Assembly (NCBI RefSeq): GCF_022179225.1
Contig: NZ_BPQL01000017.1
Span: forward strand, 1 to 64,000
Origin: Methylobacterium goesingense
Lineage (GTDB): Bacteria > Pseudomonadota > Alphaproteobacteria > Rhizobiales > Beijerinckiaceae
Length of the DNA: 64,000 nucleotides
Direction of reading: 5' to 3'
Shown here: positions 41,861 to 50,759 of the stretch, piece after piece
Layout of the letters: each line of letters opens with the position of its first letter
Position numbering within the stretch: the first letter of the stretch is position 1
Notes under the pieces: generated by a model
Told to the model about the DNA's origin: nothing
The model's input: the letters and a program-made list of their open reading frames with translations, nothing else
Databases searched by the model: none
Translations under genes and position numbers: made by a program

Positions 41861-42196
41861 TCAGCCCGCCAGGATGGTCGCCAGGACCTGCCGGGCGCGG
41901 TCCAGATCGTGCTGCGCCTCCGCCACGGCCGCCTCCGCCTGGGCGAGGCGCTGGACCGCGTGCAGGAGTGGCGCGCCCTTGGTCAGCGCCGCCAGGGCCG
42001 CGACGGCCTCCCGGTCGACCTCCACCAGGTGCGAGGCGTCGCCGAGGAGCAGGGCGATCCGGTGCTCGCAATGGACGCCGTCCACGCCTTCCGCGCAGGT
42101 GCAGGTGAAGCGGAGGCCGCGTCCTGTCTTCGTGGCCTCCATCCGATGCGAAACCGCGCCGTCCGGGCCACGGACCAAGAACATCAGCGACGTCAT
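41861..42196 (-). CDS. Small SWIM-like zinc finger protein
   Basis: A 111-residue protein. The central FTCTCAEGVDGVHCEHRIALLLGD shows the Cys-x-Cys-xn-Cys-x-His pattern of SWIM zinc fingers, followed by a helical C-terminal half (LAQAEAAVAEAQHDLDRARQVLATI) likely to form a coiled coil. The ATG at 42196 has a perfect AGGAGG site; the longer frame is not supported. SWIM domains bind DNA or proteins. Here the domain stands alone instead of being part of a large ATPase. Role unknown. Confidence 0.75.
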   Translation of the reverse strand: MTSLMFLVRGPDGAVSHRMEATKTGRGLRFTCTCAEGVDGVHCEHRIALLLGDASHLVEVDREAVAALAALTKGAPLLHAVQRLAQAEAAVAEAQHDLDRARQVLATILAG

Positions 42197-42631
42197 CGGG
42201 CCTCCTGCCATGCTTTGTCCAATGCGCTGGTGGTAACCGACCGGCGCGGGACACTGAAGCCGGGATCGGGATACATCCTGACGCAGCGGCTCGTCCGCCT
42301 GGGCGGCCGAGAGATCGCCATGGCTCGACCCGCATCCCGACACTTTCCGCCGCCTTGACCTTCGCGGGCCTGCCCGCCCCCGCGCGCCCGGACGTCATGG
42401 CTCTGCCCGCGCGCGAGGCGGTGCGGGCCTTAACCGTGCATCCGGACCAGGTCGATGGCGCCGCAGACTCTGCCGATGGCGGCCCGAGGGGCATGCGCGT
42501 CACAGGAGGCCAGGATGCCAGGATCACCGGAGCCTTGGAAAATGTGCGCCTTTAATCCCGTGAGCACGGGTTGTTAACGAAGCGGTAACCATACCGGGCA
42601 TCAATGGTCTGGTAAGGAATCGCGAGAGCCC
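42197..42631. other. Intergenic region upstream of minCDE
   Basis: 435 bases between the divergent SWIM-like gene and minC. A CtrA-like box and a short hairpin (CCCGTG-ag-CACGGG, 42557-42570) lie in the last 80 bases. The rest is GC-rich. Frames crossing it (for example 42,355-42,555 on the plus strand) have no recognisable product. Confidence 0.45.
42574..42588 (+). promoter_or_regulatory. Possible CtrA-type box upstream of minC
   Basis: TTAA at 42574-42577, seven bases, then GTAA at 42585-42588, one base off the TTAA-N7-TTAA consensus of the alphaproteobacterial cell-cycle regulator CtrA. It lies 44 bases before the minC start. Cell-cycle control of division genes by CtrA is known in the class; its action here is inferred. 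Confidence 0.45.
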
Positions 42632-43339
42632 GTGACTGACACAAGCCCTCCCCGCCGACCCGTTCAGCTTCGCGGCCGCGCCTTCAAGTCCTTGGTGCTG
42701 GCTCCGGAAACCCCGCTTCCCGATTGGTTCGCCGATCTGGACGAGGCGCTGAAGCGCACGCCGACCCTGTTCGACGGGCGCGCCCTGATCCTCGACGTGG
42801 CGGCCCTCGAACCCGCCGCGTCGGACCTCGACGGCCTGCTCGCCGAACTCGGCAGCCGCCGGATCCGCATCCTCGGCATCGAGGGCACCACCCTGTCCCT
42901 CACCGGACCGGGGCGCCCGCCGCTCCTCGTCCAGGGGCGGCCCCTGAGCACGATCGAGATCCCGGTCCAGCCGGAGCCGGAAGCGCCGAAGGCGCCCCCG
43001 GAGCCGGCCACCACCTCCCTCACCATCGAGGGGTCGGTCCGCTCGGGCCAGTCTATCGTCCACCCCACCGGCGACGTCACCGTGATGGGGTCGGTCTCCT
43101 CCGGCGCGGAGATCCTCGCCGGCGGTTCCATCCACGTCTACGGCGCGCTGCGCGGCCGGGCCATCGCCGGCGCCGCCCGCAACCCCCGCGCCCGCATCTG
43201 CTGCCGCAAGTTCGAGCCCGAGCTTCTCGGCATCGACCGCCTCGTCCGCACGGCCGAGGAAATGGGCAATCACCTGCGCGGCAAGCCCGTGCAGATCTGG
43301 CTCGATGGCGGCGCCATCAAATTCGCATCCTTGGACTGA
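42632..43339 (+). CDS. minC: Septum site-determining protein MinC
   Basis: A 235-residue inhibitor of FtsZ polymerisation, recruited to the membrane by MinD. The N-terminal domain ([42 protein letters not shown]) contacts FtsZ. After a Pro/Glu linker the C-terminal beta-helix shows [47 protein letters not shown], the MinD-binding core with its RGRA motif. The start is GTG at 42632. First gene of a tight minCDE operon; 14 bases separate it from minD. Confidence 0.95.
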   Translation: MTDTSPPRRPVQLRGRAFKSLVLAPETPLPDWFADLDEALKRTPTLFDGRALILDVAALEPAASDLDGLLAELGSRRIRILGIEGTTLSLTGPGRPPLLVQGRPLSTIEIPVQPEPEAPKAPPEPATTSLTIEGSVRSGQSIVHPTGDVTVMGSVSSGAEILAGGSIHVYGALRGRAIAGAARNPRARICCRKFEPELLGIDRLVRTAEEMGNHLRGKPVQIWLDGGAIKFASLD

Positions 43340-43353
43340 AGGAGACAGCCCAT

Positions 43354-44169
43354 ATGGCCAAAGTTCTGGTCGTGACATCAGGCAAGGGCGGCGTCGGCAA
43401 GACGACGACGACGGCGGCCCTCGGCGCGGCGCTCGCGCAGGCCGGCAAGAGCGTGGCGGTGGTCGATTTCGACGTCGGCCTGCGCAACCTCGACCTCGTG
43501 ATGGGCGCCGAGCGCCGGGTCGTCTACGACCTCATCAACGTGGTGAACGGCGACGCCAAGCTCAACCAGGCGCTCATCCGCGACAAGCGGCTGGACAAGC
43601 TCCACCTGCTGCCCGCCTCGCAGACCCGCGACAAGGACGCGCTCACCGACGAGGGCGTCGCCCGCGTCATGGACGAGCTGCGCGAGAAGTTCGACTGGGT
43701 GATCTGCGACTCGCCGGCCGGCATCGAGCGCGGCGCGACGCTGGCCATGCGGCATGCCGACGTGGCGGTCGTGGTGACGAACCCCGAGGTCTCCTCGGTG
43801 CGCGATTCCGACCGGATCATCGGCCTGCTCGACTCCAAGACCCTCAAGGCCGAGCGCGGCGAGACCATGGAGAAGCACCTCATCCTGACCCGCTACGACC
43901 CTGCCCGGGCCGACCGCGGCGACATGCTGAAGATCGAGGACGTGCTCGAGATCCTCTCGATCCCGCTGCTCGCCATCATCCCCGAGAGCATGGAAGTGCT
44001 GCGCGCCTCCAACGTCGGCTGCCCAGTGACGCTGAACAACCCGCTCTGCGCCCCGGCCCGCGCCTACACCGACGCCGTGCGCCGCCTCAACGGCGATACG
44101 GTCCCGATGTCGGTCCCCACCGACAAGAAATCCTTCCTCGACAAACTCTTCACCCGGAGGGCAGCATGA
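43354..44169 (+). CDS. minD: Septum site-determining ATPase MinD
   Basis: A 271-residue ParA-type ATPase that binds the membrane when dimeric and carries MinC to the poles. The deviant Walker A is KGGVGKTT (residues 11-18), followed by [28 protein letters not shown] and the switch region [20 protein letters not shown]. The C-terminal amphipathic membrane helix is [13 protein letters not shown]. An AAGGAGAC site lies before ATG 43354. The stop overlaps minE by four bases (ATGA). Confidence 0.97.
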   Translation: MAKVLVVTSGKGGVGKTTTTAALGAALAQAGKSVAVVDFDVGLRNLDLVMGAERRVVYDLINVVNGDAKLNQALIRDKRLDKLHLLPASQTRDKDALTDEGVARVMDELREKFDWVICDSPAGIERGATLAMRHADVAVVVTNPEVSSVRDSDRIIGLLDSKTLKAERGETMEKHLILTRYDPARADRGDMLKIEDVLEILSIPLLAIIPESMEVLRASNVGCPVTLNNPLCAPARAYTDAVRRLNGDTVPMSVPTDKKSFLDKLFTRRAA

Positions 44170-44474
44170 GCCTCCTCAACATGTTCAACCGGCGCGGTTC
44201 GGCGCCGGTCGCCCGAGACCGCCTGCAACTCATCCTCGCCCATGAACGGGCGGGGGTCGGCGGCTCCGACCTCGTGATGGTGCTGCGCGAGGAGATCCTC
44301 GCGGTCATCGCCAAGCATGTCGAGGTGAACAGCGACAAGGTCCAGATCCGCCTCGACCGCGGCCAGGACATGTCGACCCTCGACATCGACATCGAGCTTC
44401 CGCTCACGCCGGCCAAGGCCGGCGGGGCGAAAGCCGGAGACAAGGCGAAGGCGGCGAAGCTCGCCGCCGCATGA
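44166..44474 (+). CDS. minE: Cell division topological specificity factor MinE
   Basis: A 102-residue MinE that triggers the MinD ATPase and creates pole-to-pole oscillation. The N-terminal membrane and MinD-binding segment is [29 protein letters not shown]. The topological domain holds [41 protein letters not shown] Lys/Ala/Gly-rich tail of about 20 residues follows. Overlaps minD by four bases; last gene of the operon. Confidence 0.95.
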   Translation: MSLLNMFNRRGSAPVARDRLQLILAHERAGVGGSDLVMVLREEILAVIAKHVEVNSDKVQIRLDRGQDMSTLDIDIELPLTPAKAGGAKAGDKAKAAKLAAA

Positions 44475-44519
44475 GGTCCCCCGCATGGGTCCTTCGCAGC
44501 CTCCTGGCCGGCTTTGCCG

Positions 44520-45770
44520 TCAGGCGCCGATGAACAACCCGGCGAGCGTCGCGCTCGTCAGGTTGGACAGGGTGCCGGCCAGGATCGCCCGCAGTCCGAA
44601 CCGGGCGATCTCCGCCCTGCGCTCCGGCGCCAGACTGCCGAGACTCGCGAGCTGGATCGCCACCGAGGTCAGGTTGGCAAAGCCGCAGAGCGCGAAGCAC
44701 AGGATCGCGGCGTCACGCGGATCGAGGCTGCCCGCCTTCAGAACCGGCGAGAGCTGCGCGTAGGCCAGGAACTCGTTGAAGGCGATCTTCTGACCGAGCG
44801 CCCCGCCCACGAGGCCGGCCTGGTCCCAGGACACGCCCATCAGCCAGGCCAGCGGCGCGAACGCCGTGCCGAGGACGCCCTCCAGGCTCAGGGTCGGATG
44901 GCCGAACAAGCCGCCGGTCCAGCCCATGAACCCGTTCAGCAGGGCGATGAGCCCCGTGAAGGCGATGAGCATCGCCCCCACCGAGACCGCCACGGCCAGC
45001 CCCTTCTGGGTGCCGTCCGCCGCCGCCTCGATGACGTTGACCGCCCGCGTCTCGCCGAAGGTGACCTGCGTGGACGTGATCCGGCTCGGCTCCGTCGTCG
45101 GAACCAGGATCTTGGCGTAGAGGAGCCCGCCCGGGATCGCCATGACGCTCGCCGCCAGCAGGTACTCCATCGGCACGCCGAGCGCCGCGTAGCCGGCGAG
45201 AATGGTGCCCGCCGTGGAGGCGGCCCCGCTCGACATCACGGCGAACAGCTCGGCCGAGGTCAGCGCCATCAGGAACGGGCGCAGCGCGATGGCGATCTCG
45301 CTCTGGCCGATGGCGATGGTGATCACCGCCGCGAAGGTCTCGATCCGCGAGGTGCCGATCACCCGTTGGAGCACCACCCCGATGGCGCGCGCGGCAGCCT
45401 GCATCACGCCGACATGGTAGAGCACCGCGATCAGCGCCGAGACGTAGAGGATCTGCGGCAGGATGCGCAGGGCCAGGATGAATCCGCTGCCGCCGAACAA
45501 TTCGAACATCCGCGGCTCGACGAGGCCGCCGAACAGGAACGCGGTGCCGCGGTCGCCGTAGTTCAGCACGGTCTGGACGAAGCCCGCCGCCGCTGCGAGG
45601 CCCGTGCGCCCGGCCGGCACGAACAGCACCAGGGCGCCGAGGGCCACCTGGAGCGCCAGCGCCGACAGCACCACCCGGAGCGAAATCGCCCGCCGGTTGG
45701 TGGAGAACAGCACCGCGATCGCCAGCAGCAGAACCAGGCTCGCGCCCGCGTGGAAAAGTTTCTCGACCAT
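44520..45770 (-). CDS. Concentrative nucleoside transporter (CNT/NupC family)
   Basis: A 416-residue membrane transporter with about ten hydrophobic segments that imports nucleosides with protons or sodium. CNT signatures are present: GFVQTVLNYGDRGTAFLFGG, GQSEIAIALRPFLMALTSAELFAVMSSGAASTAGTILAGYAALG, PGGLLYAKILVPTTEPS and NEFLAYAQL (EFxxY class, nucleoside-binding Asn-Glu-Phe). The ATG at 45770 begins the first helix; the longer frame is hydrophilic and Arg-rich and is excluded. It is convergent with minE. Confidence 0.93.
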   Translation of the reverse strand: MVEKLFHAGASLVLLLAIAVLFSTNRRAISLRVVLSALALQVALGALVLFVPAGRTGLAAAAGFVQTVLNYGDRGTAFLFGGLVEPRMFELFGGSGFILALRILPQILYVSALIAVLYHVGVMQAAARAIGVVLQRVIGTSRIETFAAVITIAIGQSEIAIALRPFLMALTSAELFAVMSSGAASTAGTILAGYAALGVPMEYLLAASVMAIPGGLLYAKILVPTTEPSRITSTQVTFGETRAVNVIEAAADGTQKGLAVAVSVGAMLIAFTGLIALLNGFMGWTGGLFGHPTLSLEGVLGTAFAPLAWLMGVSWDQAGLVGGALGQKIAFNEFLAYAQLSPVLKAGSLDPRDAAILCFALCGFANLTSVAIQLASLGSLAPERRAEIARFGLRAILAGTLSNLTSATLAGLFIGA

Positions 45771-46171
45771 GCCGCCCCGCTGTTCCGACGGGGTGGAGCA
45801 AGCCCGATGCCGGGCCACGTGTCGCGTGCGAAGTGACGGCATCCACCGGGGTGTTCCGATCACGCATCTTTCCGCGCATCCCCCCTGTGGTGAGGGGCCA
45901 GGCGTGGGGGTGGCTCCGCTCGCCTTCGAGTCCCGAGGGTCACCCGCCTACCCCTAGCTTCAACGCCTCCCCAAAAGGGGGTAGGGTCGCGTCGTGCTGA
46001 AATGCATGAACACAGTAGTCACTGCGGGAGAGGGCGCGCGCGACCTGCTGGGGCGTTCGAATCCGATCTGCGACTCGTGAGTTCAGGCGGGAAGACGCCC
46101 ATCGTTCGATTCCAACGCGTGTCATCGCCCGCTGACGATGGTCGCCGTTCAACCCGGGCTTGGCGCGCGCG
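45771..46171. other. Intergenic region between the nucleoside transporter and yhaV
   Basis: 401 bases. I see no gene. It includes a small hairpin CTCCCC-aaaa-GGGGG (about 45,965-45,980), a possible terminator for yhaV read on the minus strand. A TTCGAATCC stretch near 46,055 looks like a tRNA T-loop, but no matching stems surround it. Confidence 0.45.
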
Positions 46172-46654
46172 CTACTTCGGCTTGGCCTTCTCGAACCGCC
46201 CCACGACCGTCTCCGTCGAGGACGTCGCGAGCAACGCAGTCCATTCGTCCGGCGGATTGCCGCTGTCGAGCATCCCCTTGAACACGTGATAGGCGTCTGT
46301 TTTGGAGCCGTAGGTCCGCAACGTCGTCTCGTCGTTCACCCAGGCGAAGATGACGACTTTCGCCTTGCTGTCGAAGCGGAAGAACAGCCGAAACCGGCCA
46401 TTGCCGAACTTGGCCCGGAACCAATGCTTCCGGGATGTCCCGAGCGTGTCGCCCTGGCGATACGCTTGCCGTGTCGGGTCGGACGGAATCGTCTCGAAGA
46501 CCAGCTTGGCGAGCATGGCGAGGAGCTTTGCCTGCGCCGTGCCCTGATAACCTTCCGGATCGGCCGACTTGGCCGCCTCGACGGCCGCCGTCGCCCTCTC
46601 GAGCTGATCGAGGAACAGAGGATGAGCGAAGAGCGTCCAGCCGTCGACGACCAT
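46172..46654 (-). CDS. yhaV: Type II toxin YhaV (RelE-superfamily mRNA interferase)
   Basis: A 160-residue toxin aligning along its length with E. coli YhaV. It has the start GWTLFAHPLFLDQLERATAAVEAAK, then DPEGYQGTAQAKLLAMLAKLVFETI and the catalytic beta-sheet TSRKHWFRAKFGNGRFRLFFRFDSKAKVVIFAWVNDETTLRTYGSKTDAYHVFKGMLDSGNPPDEW. YhaV cuts mRNA, in part at the ribosome, and is neutralised by PrlF. The gene starts 3 bases after the prlF stop, so the pair is translationally coupled. It looks intact. Confidence 0.93.
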   Translation of the reverse strand: MVVDGWTLFAHPLFLDQLERATAAVEAAKSADPEGYQGTAQAKLLAMLAKLVFETIPSDPTRQAYRQGDTLGTSRKHWFRAKFGNGRFRLFFRFDSKAKVVIFAWVNDETTLRTYGSKTDAYHVFKGMLDSGNPPDEWTALLATSSTETVVGRFEKAKPK

Positions 46655-46657
46655 GGC

Positions 46658-46981
46658 TCAGAGCGTCACGGCGCCGTCGATCTCCGCGTCGAGATCGACG
46701 GTCATCCCGGCCGTCAGCGCAGCCATGCGTTCAGCGAGGGCGGCGGGGAAAACCGAAAGGTTCGCCGGGTTGCGGGCCATGTCCTGCGCGAGGAACCCCA
46801 GGAACCCATCGATCACCGGGTCCGTCTCCTCCGCCTTGAGCAAGCTCACATGACCGCTCTCATCGACGACGTAGGCGATCTCACCGCCGTAGGTCACGCC
46901 GAGCGCCTGACGCACGGCTTTGGGGACCGTCGTCTGGCCCTTCGTTGTGATCTTGCTCCGCTCGCGAACCAGGACCGCCAT
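46658..46981 (-). CDS. prlF: Type II antitoxin PrlF (AbrB/SpoVT-like)
   Basis: A 107-residue antitoxin. The N-terminal swapped-hairpin AbrB-type DNA-binding domain reads RERSKITTKGQTTVPKAVRQALGV. The C-terminal part (DPVIDGFLGFLAQDMARNPANLSVFPAALAERMAALTAGMTVDLDAEIDG) is the YhaV-binding region of PrlF/SohA. The ATG at 46981 has a GGAGG site; upstream codons of the longer frame are not supported. It precedes the toxin, as in E. coli, and should repress its own promoter. Confidence 0.93.
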   Translation of the reverse strand: MAVLVRERSKITTKGQTTVPKAVRQALGVTYGGEIAYVVDESGHVSLLKAEETDPVIDGFLGFLAQDMARNPANLSVFPAALAERMAALTAGMTVDLDAEIDGAVTL

Positions 46982-47268
46982 GATTGCCTCCGCCGTAAGG
47001 TAAGGATTTTTGCTTACTTTTCCGGCGATCGGTTGGCAACAGCCAGGATCGGCCCGGCGTCGAAGATAGCCTTTCGTGACGCGACCCGCGTGTGCGGCTT
47101 CGATCACGCAGTGTGCGATGGCGGGTAATCCGCGACCATCGGGGACCGGCGAAGGTGTCACCATGCTCCGACCGCTCCCAGAAGAGGCGTCCTGTCACGA
47201 CACTGTCGCCGACACTTGCGATCCAGCGCCGCAACCGTCGGCGCTTTGCCGGCAACAGGGCCGCCCGC
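46982..47268. promoter_or_regulatory. prlF-yhaV promoter with candidate autoregulatory operator
   Basis: 287 bases between divergent genes. Next to prlF lie a repeated GTAAGG (46995-47000, 47000-47005) and an inverted GTAAG (47000-47004)/CTTAC (47013-47017) in an AT-rich patch, a good place for PrlF binding. The part nearer the CorA gene is GC-rich without clear signals. Confidence 0.5.
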
Positions 47269-48291
47269 ATGCAGCGCCTCCTCACCGATGCCACCGCCCT
47301 TCCGTACCTGCTCTTCGCCATGGCGTTCGATGCCGAGGGGCGCGGATGCCTGCTGGAGACGGGCGGCGGCCTGCCGGAGCCCGTCGCGGACGGGTTCCTC
47401 TGGCTGCATCTCGACCTCGTCGATGCACGCCTCGATGGGCCGATTGCCACCGGGCGCCTCGGGCCGCCGGCGCTCGCCGCCGCCACCTTCGCCCGGGACG
47501 GCCACCAGCGTGTGGTGGCCGAGGGCACGAGCCTCGGGCTCGTCATCGCCGACCGGACGCGGGAGTTCAGCGGCCGGATCGAGGAGGAGCCGGCCGGGCG
47601 GCTGCACTGCGTGCTCGGCGAGCGCCTCCTCGTCAGCGGGCGGCGCCACGCCACGGCCGCCGCGGAGGCCGCCCGCGACGCGGTGCTGGCCGGGCGGCGC
47701 GTGTCCGATCCGGCGGGGCTGCTGGAGATGTTCGTCGGGCACGTTGCCGCCGCCCTCGACGCCTCCGCGCGGCGGTTCTCGGACGAGCTCGACGCCATCG
47801 AGGACCGGATGCTCGACGAGGACCAGCCCGACGACCCGAAGCCGCTGGCGCCGATTCGCCGGCAGGCCGTGCGTCAGCACCGGCAGCTCGCGGGCCTGAG
47901 CGCGGTCTTCCACCGCCTCGAATCCGAGACCGAGGAGGCCGACGACGATCTGCCCGCGGCGGTGGTGCGCATGGCCGCCCGGGTGGTCCAGCGCCTCGAC
48001 TCGCTCCACCGGGACATGCTGGTCCTGTCCGAACGCTCGCGCCTGCTGCAGGACGAGATTGCCGGGCGAACGGCCGCCGAGACCAACCGGCAGCTCTTCA
48101 CCCTCTCCATCCTCACCGCCCTGTTCCTGCCGCCGACCCTGGTGACCGGCGTGTTCGGCATGAACACCAAGGGGTTGTTCCTCGGCGAGTTCGAGAACGG
48201 CTCGCTCCTCGCCCTGACGATCTGCGGCGCCGCGGCGCTGGCGGTCTACGGCGTGATCCGCCGTCTCGGGCTCGTCAAACGGCGCGCCTGA
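47269..48291 (+). CDS. CorA/ZntB family divalent cation transporter
   Basis: A 340-residue member of the CorA superfamily. A large cytoplasmic funnel domain with a long helix (residues ~150-270, DELDAIEDRMLDEDQ and RLDSLHRDMLVLSERSRLLQDEI) is followed by two C-terminal membrane helices and the pore motif GMN in TGVFGMNTKG. The loop after GMN and the overall length are closer to ZntB (zinc, proton-coupled) than to magnesium CorA. The ATG at 47269 is chosen over GTG/ATG codons further upstream, which run into promoter DNA. Cation not provable from sequence. Confidence 0.88.
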   Translation: MQRLLTDATALPYLLFAMAFDAEGRGCLLETGGGLPEPVADGFLWLHLDLVDARLDGPIATGRLGPPALAAATFARDGHQRVVAEGTSLGLVIADRTREFSGRIEEEPAGRLHCVLGERLLVSGRRHATAAAEAARDAVLAGRRVSDPAGLLEMFVGHVAAALDASARRFSDELDAIEDRMLDEDQPDDPKPLAPIRRQAVRQHRQLAGLSAVFHRLESETEEADDDLPAAVVRMAARVVQRLDSLHRDMLVLSERSRLLQDEIAGRTAAETNRQLFTLSILTALFLPPTLVTGVFGMNTKGLFLGEFENGSLLALTICGAAALAVYGVIRRLGLVKRRA

Positions 48292-48416
48292 TCGTAAGCC
48301 GGCTCCCTGTCGCGCCGCGCGGAGCCTGAAAACACCGCGACCGGCGCAGGATCGTCATCGAAGCGTCACGTCCCGTCGCGAACGGTGCGCCGAACGCCTC
48401 TGGGAGCCTTTTCCGC

Positions 48417-50759
48417 ATGGACTTCTTTCGCCGCTTCACCGTCCTGATGTGCGCGCCGAACTTCGACCCAGACGATCTGGAGGGCGTGCGCGTCCAGCAG
48501 ATCATCGGTTCGGTGGAAAAACTCGGCTTCGAGGTGGTGCGGGCCCGGCGCGTCGAGGACGCGGCCATCGCGGTCCAGACCGATTCCGCCATCGGCTGCA
48601 TGGTGGTGGACTGGGGCAAGCGCGGGCTCGACGGCAAGGCGGCCGCGCTGATCAACCTGATGCGCAAGCGCGGGCTGGAAATGCCCATCGTGATCATGGT
48701 TCGAAGGAAGCGCCTGGAGGACATCCCCGTCGAGGTGCTGGACTTCATCGACGGCTACATCTTCCTCGCCGAAGAAACGCCCGACTATATCGCCCGCGGC
48801 CTGGTGAGCCGTGTGAAGCAGTATGCCGAGACCCTGAAGACGCCGTTCTTCGGCGCCCTGGTCGACTACGCCGAGCAGGGCAACCAGCTCTGGACCTGCC
48901 CGGGCCACAACGGCGGCATCTTCTACAACCGCTCGCCGATCGGGCGCATCTTCGTCGAGCACTTGGGCGAGGCGGTGTTCCGCGACGATCTCGACAACTC
49001 GGTGCTCGATCTCGGCGACCTCCTCGTCCACGAGGGCCCGGCGCTCAAGGCGCAGAAGGAGGCGGCCGTCATCTTCGGGGCGGAGAAGACCTACTTCGTC
49101 CTCAACGGCACCTCGGCCTCGAACAAGATCGTGCTCTCGGCCTTGGTCGCCGAGGGCGACCTCGTGCTGTTCGACCGCAACAACCACAAGGCGGCGCATC
49201 ACGGCGCGCTCTTCCTCGGCGGCGCGATCCCGGTCTTCCTGGAGACCGACCGCAACTGCTTCGGCCTCATCGGCCCGATGTATCACGAAGCCCTCGACGA
49301 GACCCGCATCCGCGAGAAGATCCGCGACAACCCGCTGATCACCGACCCGGAGGCCTGGCGGCGCGAACGTCCGTTCCGCGTCGCGGTGGTCGAGCAGTGC
49401 ACCTACGACGGCACGATCTACAACGCGCAGATGATCCTCGATAAGATCGGGCACCTCTGCGACTACATCCTGTTCGACGAGGCCTGGGCGGGCTTCATGA
49501 AGTTCCACCCGCTCTTCGCCGGCCGCTTCGCCATGGGGCTCAAGGGCCTCGACGAGACCTCGCCCGGCATCATCGCCACGCAATCGACCCACAAGCAGCT
49601 GGCGAGCTTCTCCCAGGCTTCGCAGATCCACACCAAGGACAGCCACATCCGGGGCCAGACCCGGCGCATCGAGCACCGGCGCTTCAACGAGACCTTCCTG
49701 GTCCACGCCTCGACCTCGCCGTTCTACCCCCTGTTCGCCTCCCTCGATGTCGGCGCGCAGATGATGAAGGGGCGCTCGGGCGTGGTGCTGTGGGACGACA
49801 CCATTCGGCTCGGCATCGAGTGGCGAAAGAAGGTTCGCGCCATCCGCCGCGAGTTCGAGGAGAAGGAGGGCGATCCGCTCCGTCGCTGGTTCTTCGACCC
49901 CTTCGTGCCCGACACCGTCAAGGGACCGGACGGCCGGGTGCCGTGGGAGAGCCTCTCCACCGACGAGCTTGCCAGCAACGTGAAGTACTGGGAGCTGACG
50001 CCGGGCGCCGACTGGCACGGCTTCACCCACGTGGCGCCCGACTACGCCATGACCGACCCCAACAAGCTCACCGTGCTCACCCCCGGCTTCGACCGGCGCA
50101 CCGGCGAGTACGCCGCGCACGGCGTGCCCGCGCCGATCGTCGCCCAGTACCTTCGCGAAAACCGCATCGTGCCGGAAAAGAACGACCTCAACTCGCTGCT
50201 CTTCCTGCTCACCCCGGGCGTCGAATCCTCCAAGGCCGGCACGCTGATCTCAGGGTTGGTCGCCTTCAAGCGCCTGCACGACGAGAACGTGCCCCTCGAG
50301 GAGGCGATGCCGGAATTCGTGCGGCGCCGGCCCAACCGCTACAAGGGCGTGCGCCTGCGTGACCTCTGCGCCGACTTCCACGCCTTCCACCGCGAGGCCG
50401 GCACCAGTGCGCTCCAGCGCAAGCAGTTCGAGCCGGGGCATCTCCCCGAGATGGTGATGACCCCGAAGGAGGCGGTGCAGCAATTGACCCGCAACAACGT
50501 CGATTACGTGCCGATCGCGGAAGCGGAAGGGCGCGTGGCGACGACCTTGCTTCTGGTCTACCCGCCGGGCATCGGCACGGTGCTGCCGGGCGAGCGGCTG
50601 GACGAGCGGGCCAAACCCATGCTGGATTACTTCAAGATGTTCGAGCGCTCCGCGAACCTGTTCCCGGGCTTCGAGGCCGAGATCCAGGGCGTTTTTCGCG
50701 ATGTCGACCCGGACGGGACGATCCGGTTCTATACCTACGTCATGCGCGAGAGCCGCTGA
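48417..50759 (+). CDS. Orn/Lys/Arg decarboxylase, ornithine decarboxylase-like
   Basis: A 780-residue fold-type I PLP decarboxylase of the large bacterial group. The N-terminal wing domain (residues ~1-130) resembles a response-regulator fold. The PLP domain has the cofactor Lys in QSTHKQLASFSQAS (Lys393), with ILFDEAWAGF before it and IHTKDSHIRGQ after it. The C-terminal domain resembles SpeC/SpeF (GVPAPIVAQYLRENRIVPEKNDLNSLLFLLTPG), so ornithine to putrescine is the best guess, though arginine or lysine cannot be excluded. The last base of its TGA is the first base of the next gene's ATG, so the two are coupled. Confidence 0.88.
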   Translation: MDFFRRFTVLMCAPNFDPDDLEGVRVQQIIGSVEKLGFEVVRARRVEDAAIAVQTDSAIGCMVVDWGKRGLDGKAAALINLMRKRGLEMPIVIMVRRKRLEDIPVEVLDFIDGYIFLAEETPDYIARGLVSRVKQYAETLKTPFFGALVDYAEQGNQLWTCPGHNGGIFYNRSPIGRIFVEHLGEAVFRDDLDNSVLDLGDLLVHEGPALKAQKEAAVIFGAEKTYFVLNGTSASNKIVLSALVAEGDLVLFDRNNHKAAHHGALFLGGAIPVFLETDRNCFGLIGPMYHEALDETRIREKIRDNPLITDPEAWRRERPFRVAVVEQCTYDGTIYNAQMILDKIGHLCDYILFDEAWAGFMKFHPLFAGRFAMGLKGLDETSPGIIATQSTHKQLASFSQASQIHTKDSHIRGQTRRIEHRRFNETFLVHASTSPFYPLFASLDVGAQMMKGRSGVVLWDDTIRLGIEWRKKVRAIRREFEEKEGDPLRRWFFDPFVPDTVKGPDGRVPWESLSTDELASNVKYWELTPGADWHGFTHVAPDYAMTDPNKLTVLTPGFDRRTGEYAAHGVPAPIVAQYLRENRIVPEKNDLNSLLFLLTPGVESSKAGTLISGLVAFKRLHDENVPLEEAMPEFVRRRPNRYKGVRLRDLCADFHAFHREAGTSALQRKQFEPGHLPEMVMTPKEAVQQLTRNNVDYVPIAEAEGRVATTLLLVYPPGIGTVLPGERLDERAKPMLDYFKMFERSANLFPGFEAEIQGVFRDVDPDGTIRFYTYVMRESR

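Noticed and set aside
42355-42555. 66-codon plus-strand frame upstream of minC
   Set aside because: No ribosome site or recognisable product, and it overlaps the divergent promoter region.
46040-46075. TTCGAATCC sequence resembling a tRNA T-loop
   Set aside because: The flanks do not form the T-stem, and no acceptor or anticodon stem can be drawn around it.
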